Assembly (NCBI RefSeq): GCF_900142605.1
Contig: NZ_FRBL01000007.1
Location: 372,001 to 436,000, forward strand
Source of the DNA: Chitinophaga jiangningensis
GTDB lineage: Bacteria > Bacteroidota > Bacteroidia > Chitinophagales > Chitinophagaceae
Direction: 5' to 3'
Length of the DNA: 64,000 nucleotides
Positions 35,669 to 44,813 of this stretch are shown here, in pieces. The notes under the pieces are model-generated. The model had not been told where the DNA came from, searched no databases, and worked only from the letters and a program-made list of their open reading frames with translations. The first letter of the stretch is position 1; each line of letters starts with the position of its first letter. Made by a program: the position numbers and the translations under genes.

Positions 35669-36094
35669 CTAACTTTTTATCTTGCCCAGCAGTTCATCAA
35701 CGCTTTTGACGTTAAACGGCTTTGCAAGAAAAAAAGAGGCGCCGGTAGTCAGTGCTTTTTGTTTCTCCATCTCATTATCATAGGCGCTGATAGTAATGAT
35801 AGGCAGCGTAGGAATGATACCTTTGATTACAGGCAATGCATCCAGGCCTGAGCCATCCGGGAGGTGGATATCCAGGAACAGCAGATCAGGTTTGTAAGTT
35901 TGCAGGTACTGCATCCCGTCGCGCAGGGCATGAACATATTTTACGGAATAGCCATGCCGAACAAGACTCAGTTGCAGTAACCTGCAAATGTCAGGTTCAT
36001 CGTCTATAATCAGGATATGTTGTCCTGTTTTTCTCTCCTCAGTTGAAACCGATTCTGGCCGGTTCCAGGCTGTTGTCTTGTTTCGATGTAACAT
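35669..36094 (-). CDS. Single-domain response regulator
   Basis: 141 residues, a REC domain only: acidic LIIDDEPDI, phosphoacceptor Asp in DLLFLDIHLPDGSGL, Lys in FFLAKPFNVKS. About 25 extra residues precede the domain. The only plausible start, ATG at 36094, lies 56 bases inside the end of the glycosyltransferase gene, so the two genes overlap in different frames and are probably translated in a coupled way. With no output domain it may act by protein contact or as a phosphorelay intermediate. Confidence 0.9.
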   Translation of the reverse strand: MLHRNKTTAWNRPESVSTEERKTGQHILIIDDEPDICRLLQLSLVRHGYSVKYVHALRDGMQYLQTYKPDLLFLDIHLPDGSGLDALPVIKGIIPTLPIITISAYDNEMEKQKALTTGASFFLAKPFNVKSVDELLGKIKS

Positions 36095-38312
36095 ACTTAT
36101 GTTTATTCCATTCCTCCATTAGCAGACGGCCCATCAGGTAGCAGACGGTTGATTCTGCCCCCTGGTTTTGATTGATGTTATTTGTTTCCAAGCCATCATA
36201 GCAACCATACGTCAGGGGATTATATACCAGCTGTTTCAGGTGGTTGTTACCTAAAAACCAGCTGAAAGCCAGTCGTGACCTCTCCAGGCAGGAAGGATCT
36301 TTTGTGATATTATAAAATGTATGAAGTGCCAGCATTGTATAGGCTACCTCGATGGGTTGCTCGCCTCCTTCGGCGATTTCGACATCCGTGCGGTGATACC
36401 ATGATTTGTTGCTGATCATCTTCATGTGATTCTTATTACAGGTTTTGTGCCAAAGGAAGTGCATGCTTTCCTCGGCGGTCTTCCGATACCTGTCGTCCCC
36501 GGTTATTTGCCATGCCATCATCATTGCTTCTGGCAGTACGGCGTTGCCATATGTGAGGTAGGATTCATACCATTTCCAGGTGCTGTCGGCCTCCTGGTTA
36601 TAGGCCTGTTGTAACCTGAAAGCTAAGGTACGTACTATATCTTCCGTAATATCACTGCGACGGTATTGACGGAAATAGTATAATCCTTTGATAGCAAAGG
36701 CAATAGCGCGTGGTGATTTCAGGCTCTCCATCCATTTCAGGCATGGCCTGAAGATGGAATTAAGTTCCTGAAGCATATCAAAAGGCAGGTATTTATAGTT
36801 GGAAAGGGCATAACCGAGTGCCCAGATAGTGCGCCCATTGGCATCTTCCAGGTTCACTTCATCGTTCATCTCTGAGAAGGAACCATCTAAGTTCACATAG
36901 TTCAGAAATTTCCCGGAAGGTTTCTGACAATAGGCAATAAAATCAATGTATTTACGGCTCAGGCTATATATAAAACTGCTTGGCTGCAGTTCTTTCATGT
37001 ACATACACATGGCTATGAGTGCGCGGGCATTATCGTCCAGGGTGTAGCCTGATTCCGGGTCCGGCGTATCATACTTGGAGAACTGGAGCATGCCGAATTC
37101 GGTGGTGAGGCGGTCGATATGATCCAGGTAAGGAGCTGGCAGGTTTGGCAACAGTGGTTTGTCTTCCGCAAACACCTCGTTGATCACGCTCATATGAGCG
37201 ATGGCAACGTTTTCCCAGATGGAGCTGCGGGTTTTTTCGATGGCATTCTGGCTCATGCTGTGGCGTAGTTCCGGGTTGGCAATCAGCTTAATAGCGGCGG
37301 CGGCCAGTTGTTCGTGATTATTAAAATCGATCAGGCAACCGCAGTGCTCATCCAGCATTTCCTTTGCCTGAACGAACTCCGTAGAGATGACAGCGCAGCC
37401 GGCGCTCATGGCGTACACAAAAGTGCCGCTTACTGCCTGATGCGGGTCTTTAGAGGTAAAGAGGTAGATATCAGTCAATGAGAGGTAGTCCAGCAGGGCA
37501 TTGAGCGACAGGTAACTGTTGACGAACCGTACATTGTTTTCCAGGCCATATTCTTTCACGAGTAGCTCCAGAGAGTCACGGTATTTCTCTCCTTCATGGC
37601 TGAATACCACTGGGTGTGTTTTCCCGAGGATGAGGTATAATACATTAGGGTCGTGCTTTACGATATCCCGCATGGCTTTGATACCAGTTTCTATGCCTTT
37701 ATTTTCTGATAAAAGGCCAAAAGTGCTGAGGACCGTTCTTCCCTGTACATCGTACTGTTTTTTCAGTGCGTCAAGGTCATCCACAATATGGGCGTGTGTT
37801 CCATGCGGAATATACTCCACTTTGGATGCCGGTACATGGTATACCTCTTCCAGGAGTCTGGCAGAGGATTTCGTCATCACCAGCACTTTGGCCGCAAGTG
37901 CACTGATAAGGCTTACCACCTTGGTGCATTTGGGGTCAGGATATGGTAATACGGTATGAAAGCGGATAACAAATGGTTTATCCAGCAGGGACAACATTCC
38001 CAGCAGGTTGTGGCCGTATTCGCCACCCCATAATCCGAATTCATGTTCAAATACGATAAGGTCGATTTTACTGTTTGCATTCACTTCATGCGCAAAGGCC
38101 ACGCAACTGTCAATATCGAATGGGTTAAGCGTGTAAGTTACCTGAGGGTTAGGGTAGGTTAACTGTTTTCCGGCTTCATGTAAGGCGCAAACTTCGATTT
38201 CCAGTTTACCGGAGAAGCTTTTTTCCATCGCATTAATGAGGTCTTGGGAGAAAGTAGCGATTCCGCATTCCCTGGGAGGAAAGGATGTAACAAATAGCAA
38301 TGTTCTGGTCAT
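36039..38312 (-). CDS. GT4-type glycosyltransferase fused to an alpha/alpha-barrel domain
   Basis: 757 residues from the ATG at 38312 (MTRTLLFVTSFPPRECGIATF); a TTG at 38321 is less likely. Residues 1-385 form a GT-B glycosyltransferase with the group 1 nucleotide-sugar site (STFGLLSENKGIETGI, then VSGTFVYAMSAGCAVIS). Residues about 420-745 look like a six-hairpin alpha/alpha barrel (YTLDDNARALIAM, EDANGRTIWALGYALSNYKYL, GGEQPIEVAYTMLALHTFYNI), as in glycosidases and phosphorylases of unsaturated or manno-oligosaccharides. No signal peptide or membrane segment. It is the first gene of a run with REC and NtrC genes, an unexpected mix of glycan synthesis and signalling. Confidence 0.85.
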   Translation of the reverse strand: MTRTLLFVTSFPPRECGIATFSQDLINAMEKSFSGKLEIEVCALHEAGKQLTYPNPQVTYTLNPFDIDSCVAFAHEVNANSKIDLIVFEHEFGLWGGEYGHNLLGMLSLLDKPFVIRFHTVLPYPDPKCTKVVSLISALAAKVLVMTKSSARLLEEVYHVPASKVEYIPHGTHAHIVDDLDALKKQYDVQGRTVLSTFGLLSENKGIETGIKAMRDIVKHDPNVLYLILGKTHPVVFSHEGEKYRDSLELLVKEYGLENNVRFVNSYLSLNALLDYLSLTDIYLFTSKDPHQAVSGTFVYAMSAGCAVISTEFVQAKEMLDEHCGCLIDFNNHEQLAAAAIKLIANPELRHSMSQNAIEKTRSSIWENVAIAHMSVINEVFAEDKPLLPNLPAPYLDHIDRLTTEFGMLQFSKYDTPDPESGYTLDDNARALIAMCMYMKELQPSSFIYSLSRKYIDFIAYCQKPSGKFLNYVNLDGSFSEMNDEVNLEDANGRTIWALGYALSNYKYLPFDMLQELNSIFRPCLKWMESLKSPRAIAFAIKGLYYFRQYRRSDITEDIVRTLAFRLQQAYNQEADSTWKWYESYLTYGNAVLPEAMMMAWQITGDDRYRKTAEESMHFLWHKTCNKNHMKMISNKSWYHRTDVEIAEGGEQPIEVAYTMLALHTFYNITKDPSCLERSRLAFSWFLGNNHLKQLVYNPLTYGCYDGLETNNINQNQGAESTVCYLMGRLLMEEWNKHKYVTSKQDNSLEPARIGFN

Positions 38313-38779
38313 GTTCCACAATTTTTTTCGTTTTACTAGATACAGCCGTACGGGACAATCAGTTCAAATATTAATCCATCCGTAATAGCCGGTGTGCTGG
38401 CTGACCTCTTTCAAGAACTGTAGAATTTTCTCTACAAATTTTACGGTACAACTGAGGAATTGGGTAGGGCAACTGCTGCCCAGGCAGGCCATTTTGTAAA
38501 TCATTTGTTAATCCGCCATATCGTTAACATCTAGTAAAGGTTTGTTGTAAACATAAATATTTACTTCGTATTACAAAATGCTTAACAAATCACAAATTAT
38601 TACTCAATTATAATCATTATGACAGCACAAGTTTTACATTACCGGAAGTTTGTCCGAAGGTTGATAATTTTGGTGCAACGGAATAGCCAAAGCACCAAAA
38701 TGAGAAAAATTCTATGGCAAGCAAGCATCAAATTTAGCGGGGAAATGCTCCTCCATTTAACTTCAAAAACCAGAGTTAC
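38313..38779. other. Intergenic region left of the 94-residue gene
   Basis: About 467 AT-rich bases between divergent genes. A 63-codon frame at 38619-38810 overlaps the next gene and has no family features. TTTGTTG near 38539 could be part of a promoter, but no well-spaced -7 box is seen. No strong hairpin. Confidence 0.5.
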
Positions 38780-39064
38780 ATGCGGAATATCTCTTGTACA
38801 TTCAAAGTAGATGGAGTACCTAACAAAGTGGTACTGCGTAAAGTAGCAAAAGAAAGAAGATTTCAGGCGTCCCTGAACGGGAGTACAACACCAACTGAAT
38901 ACATTATTTCTGATGTCACGAATGAAGTAGAATATTACGATGGTCCGATGTTGAGTGATACGTATTTTGCGCGGGTGGTGTGGATTATCAAACAATATTT
39001 TCCCAACGTCAGGGCGATTATGAAAGTGGGGGCTGACAGCTATGACGATTACGAGGAAGAATAA
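38780..39064 (+). CDS. Small acidic hypothetical protein
   Basis: 94 residues, no recognised family. Features: a compact predicted beta-rich start (CTFKVDGVPNKVVLRKVAKERRFQ), an Asp/Tyr-rich middle and an acidic tail DSYDDYEEE. No signal peptide or membrane helix. ATG at 38780. The coding call rests on reasonable codon use and a good terminator 70 bases after the stop. It is divergent from the glycosyltransferase gene. Confidence 0.6.
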   Translation: MRNISCTFKVDGVPNKVVLRKVAKERRFQASLNGSTTPTEYIISDVTNEVEYYDGPMLSDTYFARVVWIIKQYFPNVRAIMKVGADSYDDYEEE

Positions 39065-39133
39065 ACTAATTATAAATTCTCATCAAAGTGTGCTTTAGAT
39101 GAGGGGTTACTCATCAAGCACTTTATGGAACAC

Positions 39134-39163
39134 AGCGGGAGACATCTGCCTCCCGCTTTTTTA
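39134..39163 (+). terminator. Terminator after the 94-residue gene
   Basis: AGCGGGAG / CTCCCGCT (39134-39141 / 39150-39157) followed by TTTTTTATTT. Confidence 0.85.
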
Positions 39164-39183
39164 TTTGTAAATAATTTTGCTAC

Positions 39184-40212
39184 CTAAATAAAGCCTTTTT
39201 CCAAGGCCATAAAAGCCTCCGTTGGATGCAGCTGCTGCCATAATATAGCATACACGGCCTGCGCCACCGGCATATAAGCACCAATCTCCCGGTTCATTTC
39301 ATGTAAACACCTGCTGGCATAATACCCCTCTGCAATCATGTTCAACTCCAGCTGTGCGGCCTTTACGGAGTACCCCTTGCCTATCATATTACCGAAAGTA
39401 CGGTTACGGCTATGCAGCGAATAGCAGGTTACTAGCAAATCACCGAGGTAAGCGCTGGCACTGTAGTTATGCGCCGTGCTCTCTACGCCTTCTTCCGCAG
39501 CATGTATGGTTTCATATTGCTTCAGAAAGGTTTGCATCTCCCCAAAACAATTGGTGATGAACACACTCAGAAAATTATCCCCATACTCCAGCCCATGTGC
39601 AATACCGGCACCTAACGCATAGATGTTTTTCAATACCGCCGCCAGTTGTACGCCAATCACATCAGTATTCACCACTGTTTGCAGGTTACTGTTGGTAAAC
39701 TTATCCGCAATAGCCTGCGCCTTGTCAGGACTCACTCCGGAAAAGGTGAGGTACGACAGTTTTTCGTTGGCTACTTCTTCCGCATGGCAAGGCCCTGTAA
39801 TTGTGAAATAACGATCCAGTGGTACCTGGAACCGCTCCGCCATATAATTATTAATCAGCGTATTCGTACTAGGCACCAGCCCTTTAATAGCAGATATTAC
39901 CTCCTTGCCTTCAAACGCATTTGCCGGCAGTTCACGCAAGGCATCTTCCAGGAAAGCCGAGGGAACAGACAATACCAGCTGATCGCTTGCCCCTACAATG
40001 TACTCCAGGTCGCTGCTCAGTTCCAGCAGATTGGTATCAAAATATACGGACGTCAGGTAATGCTTGTTATGATGGCGAAGATGCATGTGCCTGATCGTAT
40101 CCTCATTGCGGATCCACCAGTTAATGCGGTGACCGTTGTCGGTCAGAATCTTGGCCAGCGCGGTAGACCAGCTACCACCGCCGATAATACCTATGCTTTT
40201 ATCCTTACTCAC
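39184..40212 (-). CDS. gpsA: NAD(P)-dependent glycerol-3-phosphate dehydrogenase
   Basis: Reduces dihydroxyacetone phosphate to sn-glycerol 3-phosphate for phospholipid synthesis. 342 residues. Rossmann motif GIIGGGSWSTALAKIL (residues 8-23), the catalytic Lys region AVLKNIYALGAG and the substrate site SRNRTFG are present. GTG start at 40212; no in-frame ATG precedes the Rossmann motif. It follows the exporter operon by 97 bases on the same strand but is functionally unrelated. Confidence 0.95.
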   Translation of the reverse strand: MSKDKSIGIIGGGSWSTALAKILTDNGHRINWWIRNEDTIRHMHLRHHNKHYLTSVYFDTNLLELSSDLEYIVGASDQLVLSVPSAFLEDALRELPANAFEGKEVISAIKGLVPSTNTLINNYMAERFQVPLDRYFTITGPCHAEEVANEKLSYLTFSGVSPDKAQAIADKFTNSNLQTVVNTDVIGVQLAAVLKNIYALGAGIAHGLEYGDNFLSVFITNCFGEMQTFLKQYETIHAAEEGVESTAHNYSASAYLGDLLVTCYSLHSRNRTFGNMIGKGYSVKAAQLELNMIAEGYYASRCLHEMNREIGAYMPVAQAVYAILWQQLHPTEAFMALEKGFI

Positions 40213-40309
40213 TACGCGAATTTTTACGCAATGTAATGAAATTGCCCCTATTGAAAAGGAAGAAGCCGCACCAAAGGCGCGGCTTCAAGTATCTTATCTG
40301 TTATCAGGC

Positions 40310-41683
40310 TTACTTCTGGTTACCCTCAAACAACTGTGTTTTTGGAACTACTTTCACCTTCTTACCATTAGACAGGGTGCGTGAAACAGCTGAATAAGGC
40401 GCAGTGATAATCTCATCCCCTTCTTTTAAGCCGGACAAAATTTCGATGTTCGTATCGTCCTGTACGCCGGTGGTTACATTCACCATCTTAACGGTCATAT
40501 CTTTCTGTAACACAAATACCACCTCATTTAACGCTGGTTTGGTGCTTTCAGATGAACCAGGGGTAGTATTATCCTGTACTTTCTTATCGCCCTTCACGCT
40601 ATCCTGGTCACGGGTAGTAACAGCATTAATAGGGATAGCCAGGATATTATTGACGTGCCTTGTCTGAATATCCACACTGGCACTCATGCCCGGGCGGAAA
40701 GGATAAATCTTCCGGCCACCGTTGGTAACAGTCATAAGGTCGGCATAGCTCTCAGCCAGCACACGAATATGAACGATGTAATTGGTTACCTGTTCTGCGC
40801 TGCTGGTCGCAGCTGTAGTAGTGGCTGCGCCTTTACTGCTACTTGCAATCTGGGTAACGATCCCTTTAAACTTGCGGTTATTATAAGCATCTACTTCAAT
40901 GATGGCTGTGTCCCCGTACTTTACTTTAGGGATATCGTTTTCTCCAACATCTACCTGCACCTCCATGGCATTCATATCTGCGATGCGTAACATTTCAGTA
41001 CCGGTCATTTGCGCCGTACCTACCACGCGCTCACCTTTCTTTACGGAAAGCAGTGATACAATCCCGCCCATGGGGGCATTGATGGTAGTACGACCCAGGT
41101 TTTTATTAGCCTCGGTGAGGTTTGCCTGTGCGCTGGCAACAGCAAATTTATTACTGTTGATCTGCTGCACTGCGGCGTTATAATCTGCAAGGGAAGCCAG
41201 GTAAGTAGCTTCAGCAGTTTCATATTCTGACCTTGAAATTACCTTCTGTTCCAGCAGTTCCTTATTACGGTTATACGCTGCTTTATTCTGATCCAGACGG
41301 GCTTTGTAAGAATTAAGCGCGGCTGTGGTGTTGGCCAGCTGGGCCTGCGACTGACTAACAGAGGCTGCAGCCTTGTCCACCATGGAGCCATAAATATCTG
41401 CGTATATGCGTGCCAGTACCTGGCCTTTTTTTACGCTATCGCCCTCCTGCACCAGGAGGTCTGTGATTTCACCGGAAACGTCGGAGCTAACTTTTACTTC
41501 TACTTCGGGGTAAATTTTTCCGCTGGCCGTTACTACTTCAATAATGTTTTTGCGGCCCGCCTTTTCTGTAGCGACTTTAATACCTTCTTCCTTACCAATA
41601 ACACCTGTTTTTTTCAGGACGATGAGTAGAACAATAAGTGAACCGAGTATGCCTATGAGCCAGTAAAGTGTCTTTTTCTTCAT
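40310..41683 (-). CDS. Periplasmic adaptor (MacA/HlyD family)
   Basis: 457-residue membrane-fusion protein. N-terminal membrane anchor (LYWLIGILGSLIVLLIVL), lipoyl half-motif (ASGKIYPEVEVKVSSDVSGEI), helical hairpin about 95-195, second lipoyl half (NLGRTTINAPMGGIVSLL), beta barrel and membrane-proximal domain. A Ser/Thr/Lys/Asp-rich insert near residue 370 is unusual. It is the last gene of a five-gene exporter run and follows the TolC gene by 25 bases. Confidence 0.9.
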   Translation of the reverse strand: MKKKTLYWLIGILGSLIVLLIVLKKTGVIGKEEGIKVATEKAGRKNIIEVVTASGKIYPEVEVKVSSDVSGEITDLLVQEGDSVKKGQVLARIYADIYGSMVDKAAASVSQSQAQLANTTAALNSYKARLDQNKAAYNRNKELLEQKVISRSEYETAEATYLASLADYNAAVQQINSNKFAVASAQANLTEANKNLGRTTINAPMGGIVSLLSVKKGERVVGTAQMTGTEMLRIADMNAMEVQVDVGENDIPKVKYGDTAIIEVDAYNNRKFKGIVTQIASSSKGAATTTAATSSAEQVTNYIVHIRVLAESYADLMTVTNGGRKIYPFRPGMSASVDIQTRHVNNILAIPINAVTTRDQDSVKGDKKVQDNTTPGSSESTKPALNEVVFVLQKDMTVKMVNVTTGVQDDTNIEILSGLKEGDEIITAPYSAVSRTLSNGKKVKVVPKTQLFEGNQK

Positions 41684-41708
41684 AAAGCAGTTTATTTCCT
41701 GAAAAGCG

Positions 41709-43160
41709 CTACAGGGATATTTTTTGATCTCTGTAGAACTCCAGCAATTTCATTTTAAATATATAATCGTACTGTGCAGAAACCTTGTCGATCTGGGCCC
41801 TGAACAGTTTACTTTGCGTGGTAATATAGTCGATGGTATTCATCAGACCAAGGTTGAATCGTTTAGTCGCGAAGTCATAGGCTTTCTGTGCAGCATCCAC
41901 TCCTTTTGAAGACGCGGTGTACTTCTGAAGGGCAGCAACAGCATTGGCATGGGCGGTGTAAATATCCTGTCTGAGCTTTTGCACATCCTGTTCCTTAGTC
42001 AGCTTAGCATTTTCTACATTCAGCTGTGCTTTTTTGGTATTAGCCCTTACCTGCCAGCCATTGAAAATTGGGATACGCAGGTTCAACTGAATAAACTGCT
42101 GGAAGTTATTGCTGATCTGATCACCAAAGGGAGTCATGAAATATGCATTGGAAGGAATGTGTGCCCCTTCTTTTACAACAAACTGCGCAGGGGCATTTGC
42201 AAGATACCCCACTGTATCTATTGTTCTCTGCACCTTCGTCAGGTCCAGGCTTCTGAAGTTATTGGCAAAAGAGGAACCCAGGCCTGCGTTAAAACCCAGC
42301 GATGGATATAAGCCTGCCCTGGTAGACCTGTAATTATATTCCGCTGCCTGCACTTTATAATCGTCCGCTTTCAGCAAAGGATATGTGGTGGTAGCCGCGC
42401 TATACACCATTTCCGGCGCCATCTCACTCAGATGGGCCATGGGCAGATCAAATATATTTTCAGGCACCTCTGGCTGAAATGGAATTTCAAAATCCAGGTT
42501 CATATATGCCTTCATCTGCAAAATAGATGTGATAACATTATTTTGAGCAGTTACCAGATTTACGCTGTCTGTTGCCAGCTGTGCTTCCAGATCGGCCTGG
42601 TTGCTTTCCGGAACAGAACCGGCAATTACCAGCTTCTTGGTATTTGCCAGGTTGGAGTTGGTAAGTTTTACCTGCACCTCGTTCACCTTTACCTGTTCAA
42701 TATTCAGCAGTATCTGAAGGAATGCAGTGGCCACGTTAAACGCGAGATCATTTCTTGCTTTATCCAGCAGGAAATTGTTGGCGTGTAAATCAAAGGTATT
42801 CGCCTTTACCAGGTTTTGCTTGGCAAACCAGTTAAAGATGTCACCCTGCACGTTGGCACTACCGTTCAGCGATGTGAAGGACTGTTGAATATAAGTGTTG
42901 GTTTCAGGGCTGGGGTTACGACCTTCATTGTACGCTCCACCTAAGCTGGCATTAACAGACGGAATTCTGTTCAACTTGCTTTGCTTCAGGGTAAGCTCGG
43001 CCATACGCTTCTGTATGTCCTGTTGCCTCACTTGTATATTATGTTGCAATGCGTAATCAACACAACGTTGCAAACTCCACGTATCCTGCGCTACAGCTTG
43101 TGAGATGTTAGCAAACATGAATAGTAACAGGCACCAGCCTGCATATCGGGATAATCTCAT
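41709..43160 (-). CDS. TolC-family outer-membrane efflux protein
   Basis: Trimeric outer-membrane channel. 483 residues from the ATG at 43160 (MRLSRYAGWCLLLFMFANISQAVAQ), which gives a signal peptide; the frame is open to 43268. Two OEP repeats with long coiled helices (about 60-240 and 290-480): SLQRCVDYALQHNIQVRQQDIQK starts the first; LNLRIPIFNGWQVRANTKKAQLNVENAKL marks the second. A minus-strand TATTTTTG lies just upstream, so an internal promoter is possible. The two ABC ATPase genes precede it and an adaptor gene follows. Confidence 0.92.
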   Translation of the reverse strand: MRLSRYAGWCLLLFMFANISQAVAQDTWSLQRCVDYALQHNIQVRQQDIQKRMAELTLKQSKLNRIPSVNASLGGAYNEGRNPSPETNTYIQQSFTSLNGSANVQGDIFNWFAKQNLVKANTFDLHANNFLLDKARNDLAFNVATAFLQILLNIEQVKVNEVQVKLTNSNLANTKKLVIAGSVPESNQADLEAQLATDSVNLVTAQNNVITSILQMKAYMNLDFEIPFQPEVPENIFDLPMAHLSEMAPEMVYSAATTTYPLLKADDYKVQAAEYNYRSTRAGLYPSLGFNAGLGSSFANNFRSLDLTKVQRTIDTVGYLANAPAQFVVKEGAHIPSNAYFMTPFGDQISNNFQQFIQLNLRIPIFNGWQVRANTKKAQLNVENAKLTKEQDVQKLRQDIYTAHANAVAALQKYTASSKGVDAAQKAYDFATKRFNLGLMNTIDYITTQSKLFRAQIDKVSAQYDYIFKMKLLEFYRDQKISL

Positions 43161-43291
43161 AGCATTACAAAAATATAGTAATTGTATCGATACTTTCCTG
43201 TTCTTATTGACGGAAGGTAAAATTTTAGTAGGTATGGTGGCATACCTCAAAATTTGAGTGTACAACATAATCTTTTTTTATCAGATTATTA

Positions 43292-43954
43292 TTATTGAAT
43301 TATACCGTCCTGTATCTGGATGATCCTGTTGCCATAGGTGGCATTCACATCGGAGTGGGTAACCTGTACAATGGTAATCTTATCCTGTTTGTTTAACTGG
43401 CTGAATAGTTCCATAATTACTTTAGCCTGATCGGAATGGAGGTTACCGGTGGGCTCATCGGCCAGGATGACCTTAGGCTCCGCCACCAGTGCCCGGGCAA
43501 TACCTACCAGCTGCTGCTGGCCGCCGGAAAGCTGGCTCGGAAAAAGGTCCTTTTTCGCCACCATGTTAAAGCGGTCCAGGATGTCGGCCACCTTGCTTTT
43601 CCTTTCGGATGCCGGTACGTTCTTATATAATAAAGGGGTTTCAATATTTTCGTAAACGGTTAACTCGTCAATCAGATGATAGGCCTGAAAAACAAAGCCA
43701 ATGGCACCTCTGTGCAACTGGGTGCGTTTTTTTTCATTCATGCTATCCACCCGCTCCCCCTGGAAAAGATATTTGCCGGAAGATGGCTCTTCCAGCAGTC
43801 CCAGAATGTGCAGCAGCGTGGATTTGCCGGAACCGGAAGGGCCCATTATCGACACAAACTCACCTTCCCGGATGTCCAGGTTTATGTTCTTCAGAATTTC
43901 ATTCTTACCAAATCCTACCGGATAGTGTTTGGAGATATCTTGTAACTGTATCAT
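43292..43954 (-). CDS. MacB/LolD-type ABC transporter ATPase (second copy)
   Basis: 220 residues. Walker A GPSGSGKST, Q-loop FVFQAYHLIDELT, signature LSGGQQQLVGIARALV (the usual R after QQ is L), Walker B VILADEPTGNLHSDQ, H-loop VTHSD. It is an ATPase domain only; no permease domain is fused and none is encoded next to it. It lies 134 bases after the first ATPase gene. Confidence 0.93.
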   Translation of the reverse strand: MIQLQDISKHYPVGFGKNEILKNINLDIREGEFVSIMGPSGSGKSTLLHILGLLEEPSSGKYLFQGERVDSMNEKKRTQLHRGAIGFVFQAYHLIDELTVYENIETPLLYKNVPASERKSKVADILDRFNMVAKKDLFPSQLSGGQQQLVGIARALVAEPKVILADEPTGNLHSDQAKVIMELFSQLNKQDKITIVQVTHSDVNATYGNRIIQIQDGIIQ

Positions 43955-43982
43955 AGTTTAATTTTTGCAAATTATATAGACA

Positions 43983-44000
43983 GAGTGTGTGGACACACTC
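43983..44000. repeat. 18-base dyad between the two ATPase genes
   Basis: GAGTGTGT-GG-ACACACTC, a perfect 8-base inverted repeat with a 2-base centre. It could be an operator or a small hairpin. Confidence 0.55.
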
Positions 44001-44078
44001 CCTGGTTACTTGTTCACTTGTTATTCTACTCGTAAAAGTTAAAATATTATAACGCGATGGAATACACGCAGTTAGGTA

Positions 44079-44096
44079 ACGTATAGGTCTATACGT
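44079..44096. repeat. 18-base dyad at the end of the first ATPase gene
   Basis: ACGTATAG-GT-CTATACGT, a perfect 8-base inverted repeat with a 2-base centre, overlapping the stop codon of the 44.1-kb ATPase gene. Confidence 0.55.
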
Positions 44097-44778
44097 GGAA
44101 TTGCTCCTTGATATTTTCAGTTACCACACGGCCATCGAACAGGTTAATTACCCGGTGGGCGAATCCCGCATCATAAGGTGAGTGGGTTACCATGATCAGC
44201 GTGGTACCGGCATTATTCAGCTCCTGCAGCAACTTCATTACTTCTTCACCATTTGTGGAGTCCAGGTTACCGGTAGGCTCGTCGGCCAGGATCAGGTTGG
44301 GCTTGGCCACCACGGCACGGGCTATGGCCACACGCTGCTGCTGCCCACCAGACAGCTGCTGCGGAAAGTGGTTGCGACGGTGCATGATGTTCATGCGCTC
44401 CAACACCTCCTCCACCTTCTGCTTGCGCTCCGGTGCCGGCACCTTCAGGTACAGCAACGGTAACTCCACGTTTTCGTAAACGGTCAGTTCATCAATCAGG
44501 TTAAAACTCTGGAATACGAAACCAATAGCTCCCTTCCTCAACTGGGCCCGCTGGCGCTCACTCATGCGCGCCACCTCTTTTCCCCAGAAATGATACTCAC
44601 CGTCAGTAGGATTATCCAGTAACCCCAGAATATTGAGCAGGGTCGATTTTCCGCATCCGGAAGGTCCCATGATGGCCACAAATTCGCCATCCTGTACTTC
44701 CATATTAATACCATTCAAAGCTGTGGTTTCTACTTCTTCTGTGGTAAAGAGCTTCTGTAAGTTAACGGTACGTATCAT
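44089..44778 (-). CDS. MacB/LolD-type ABC transporter ATPase (first copy)
   Basis: 229 residues. Walker A GPSGCGKST, Q-loop FVFQSFNLIDELT, canonical signature LSGGQQQRVAIARAVV, Walker B LILADEPTGNLDSTN, H-loop VTHSP. Its close likeness to the second copy (same order and loops) points to local duplication. ATG at 44778, 35 bases after the first adaptor gene. Confidence 0.94.
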   Translation of the reverse strand: MIRTVNLQKLFTTEEVETTALNGINMEVQDGEFVAIMGPSGCGKSTLLNILGLLDNPTDGEYHFWGKEVARMSERQRAQLRKGAIGFVFQSFNLIDELTVYENVELPLLYLKVPAPERKQKVEEVLERMNIMHRRNHFPQQLSGGQQQRVAIARAVVAKPNLILADEPTGNLDSTNGEEVMKLLQELNNAGTTLIMVTHSPYDAGFAHRVINLFDGRVVTENIKEQFHV

Positions 44779-44813
44779 AAAAAGGCTTTTATGGGATTCT
44801 GAATATAATATTA

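Noticed and set aside
38619..38810. 63-codon plus-strand frame overlapping the 94-residue gene
   Set aside because: Basic, low-complexity translation that overlaps the better-supported frame at 38780.
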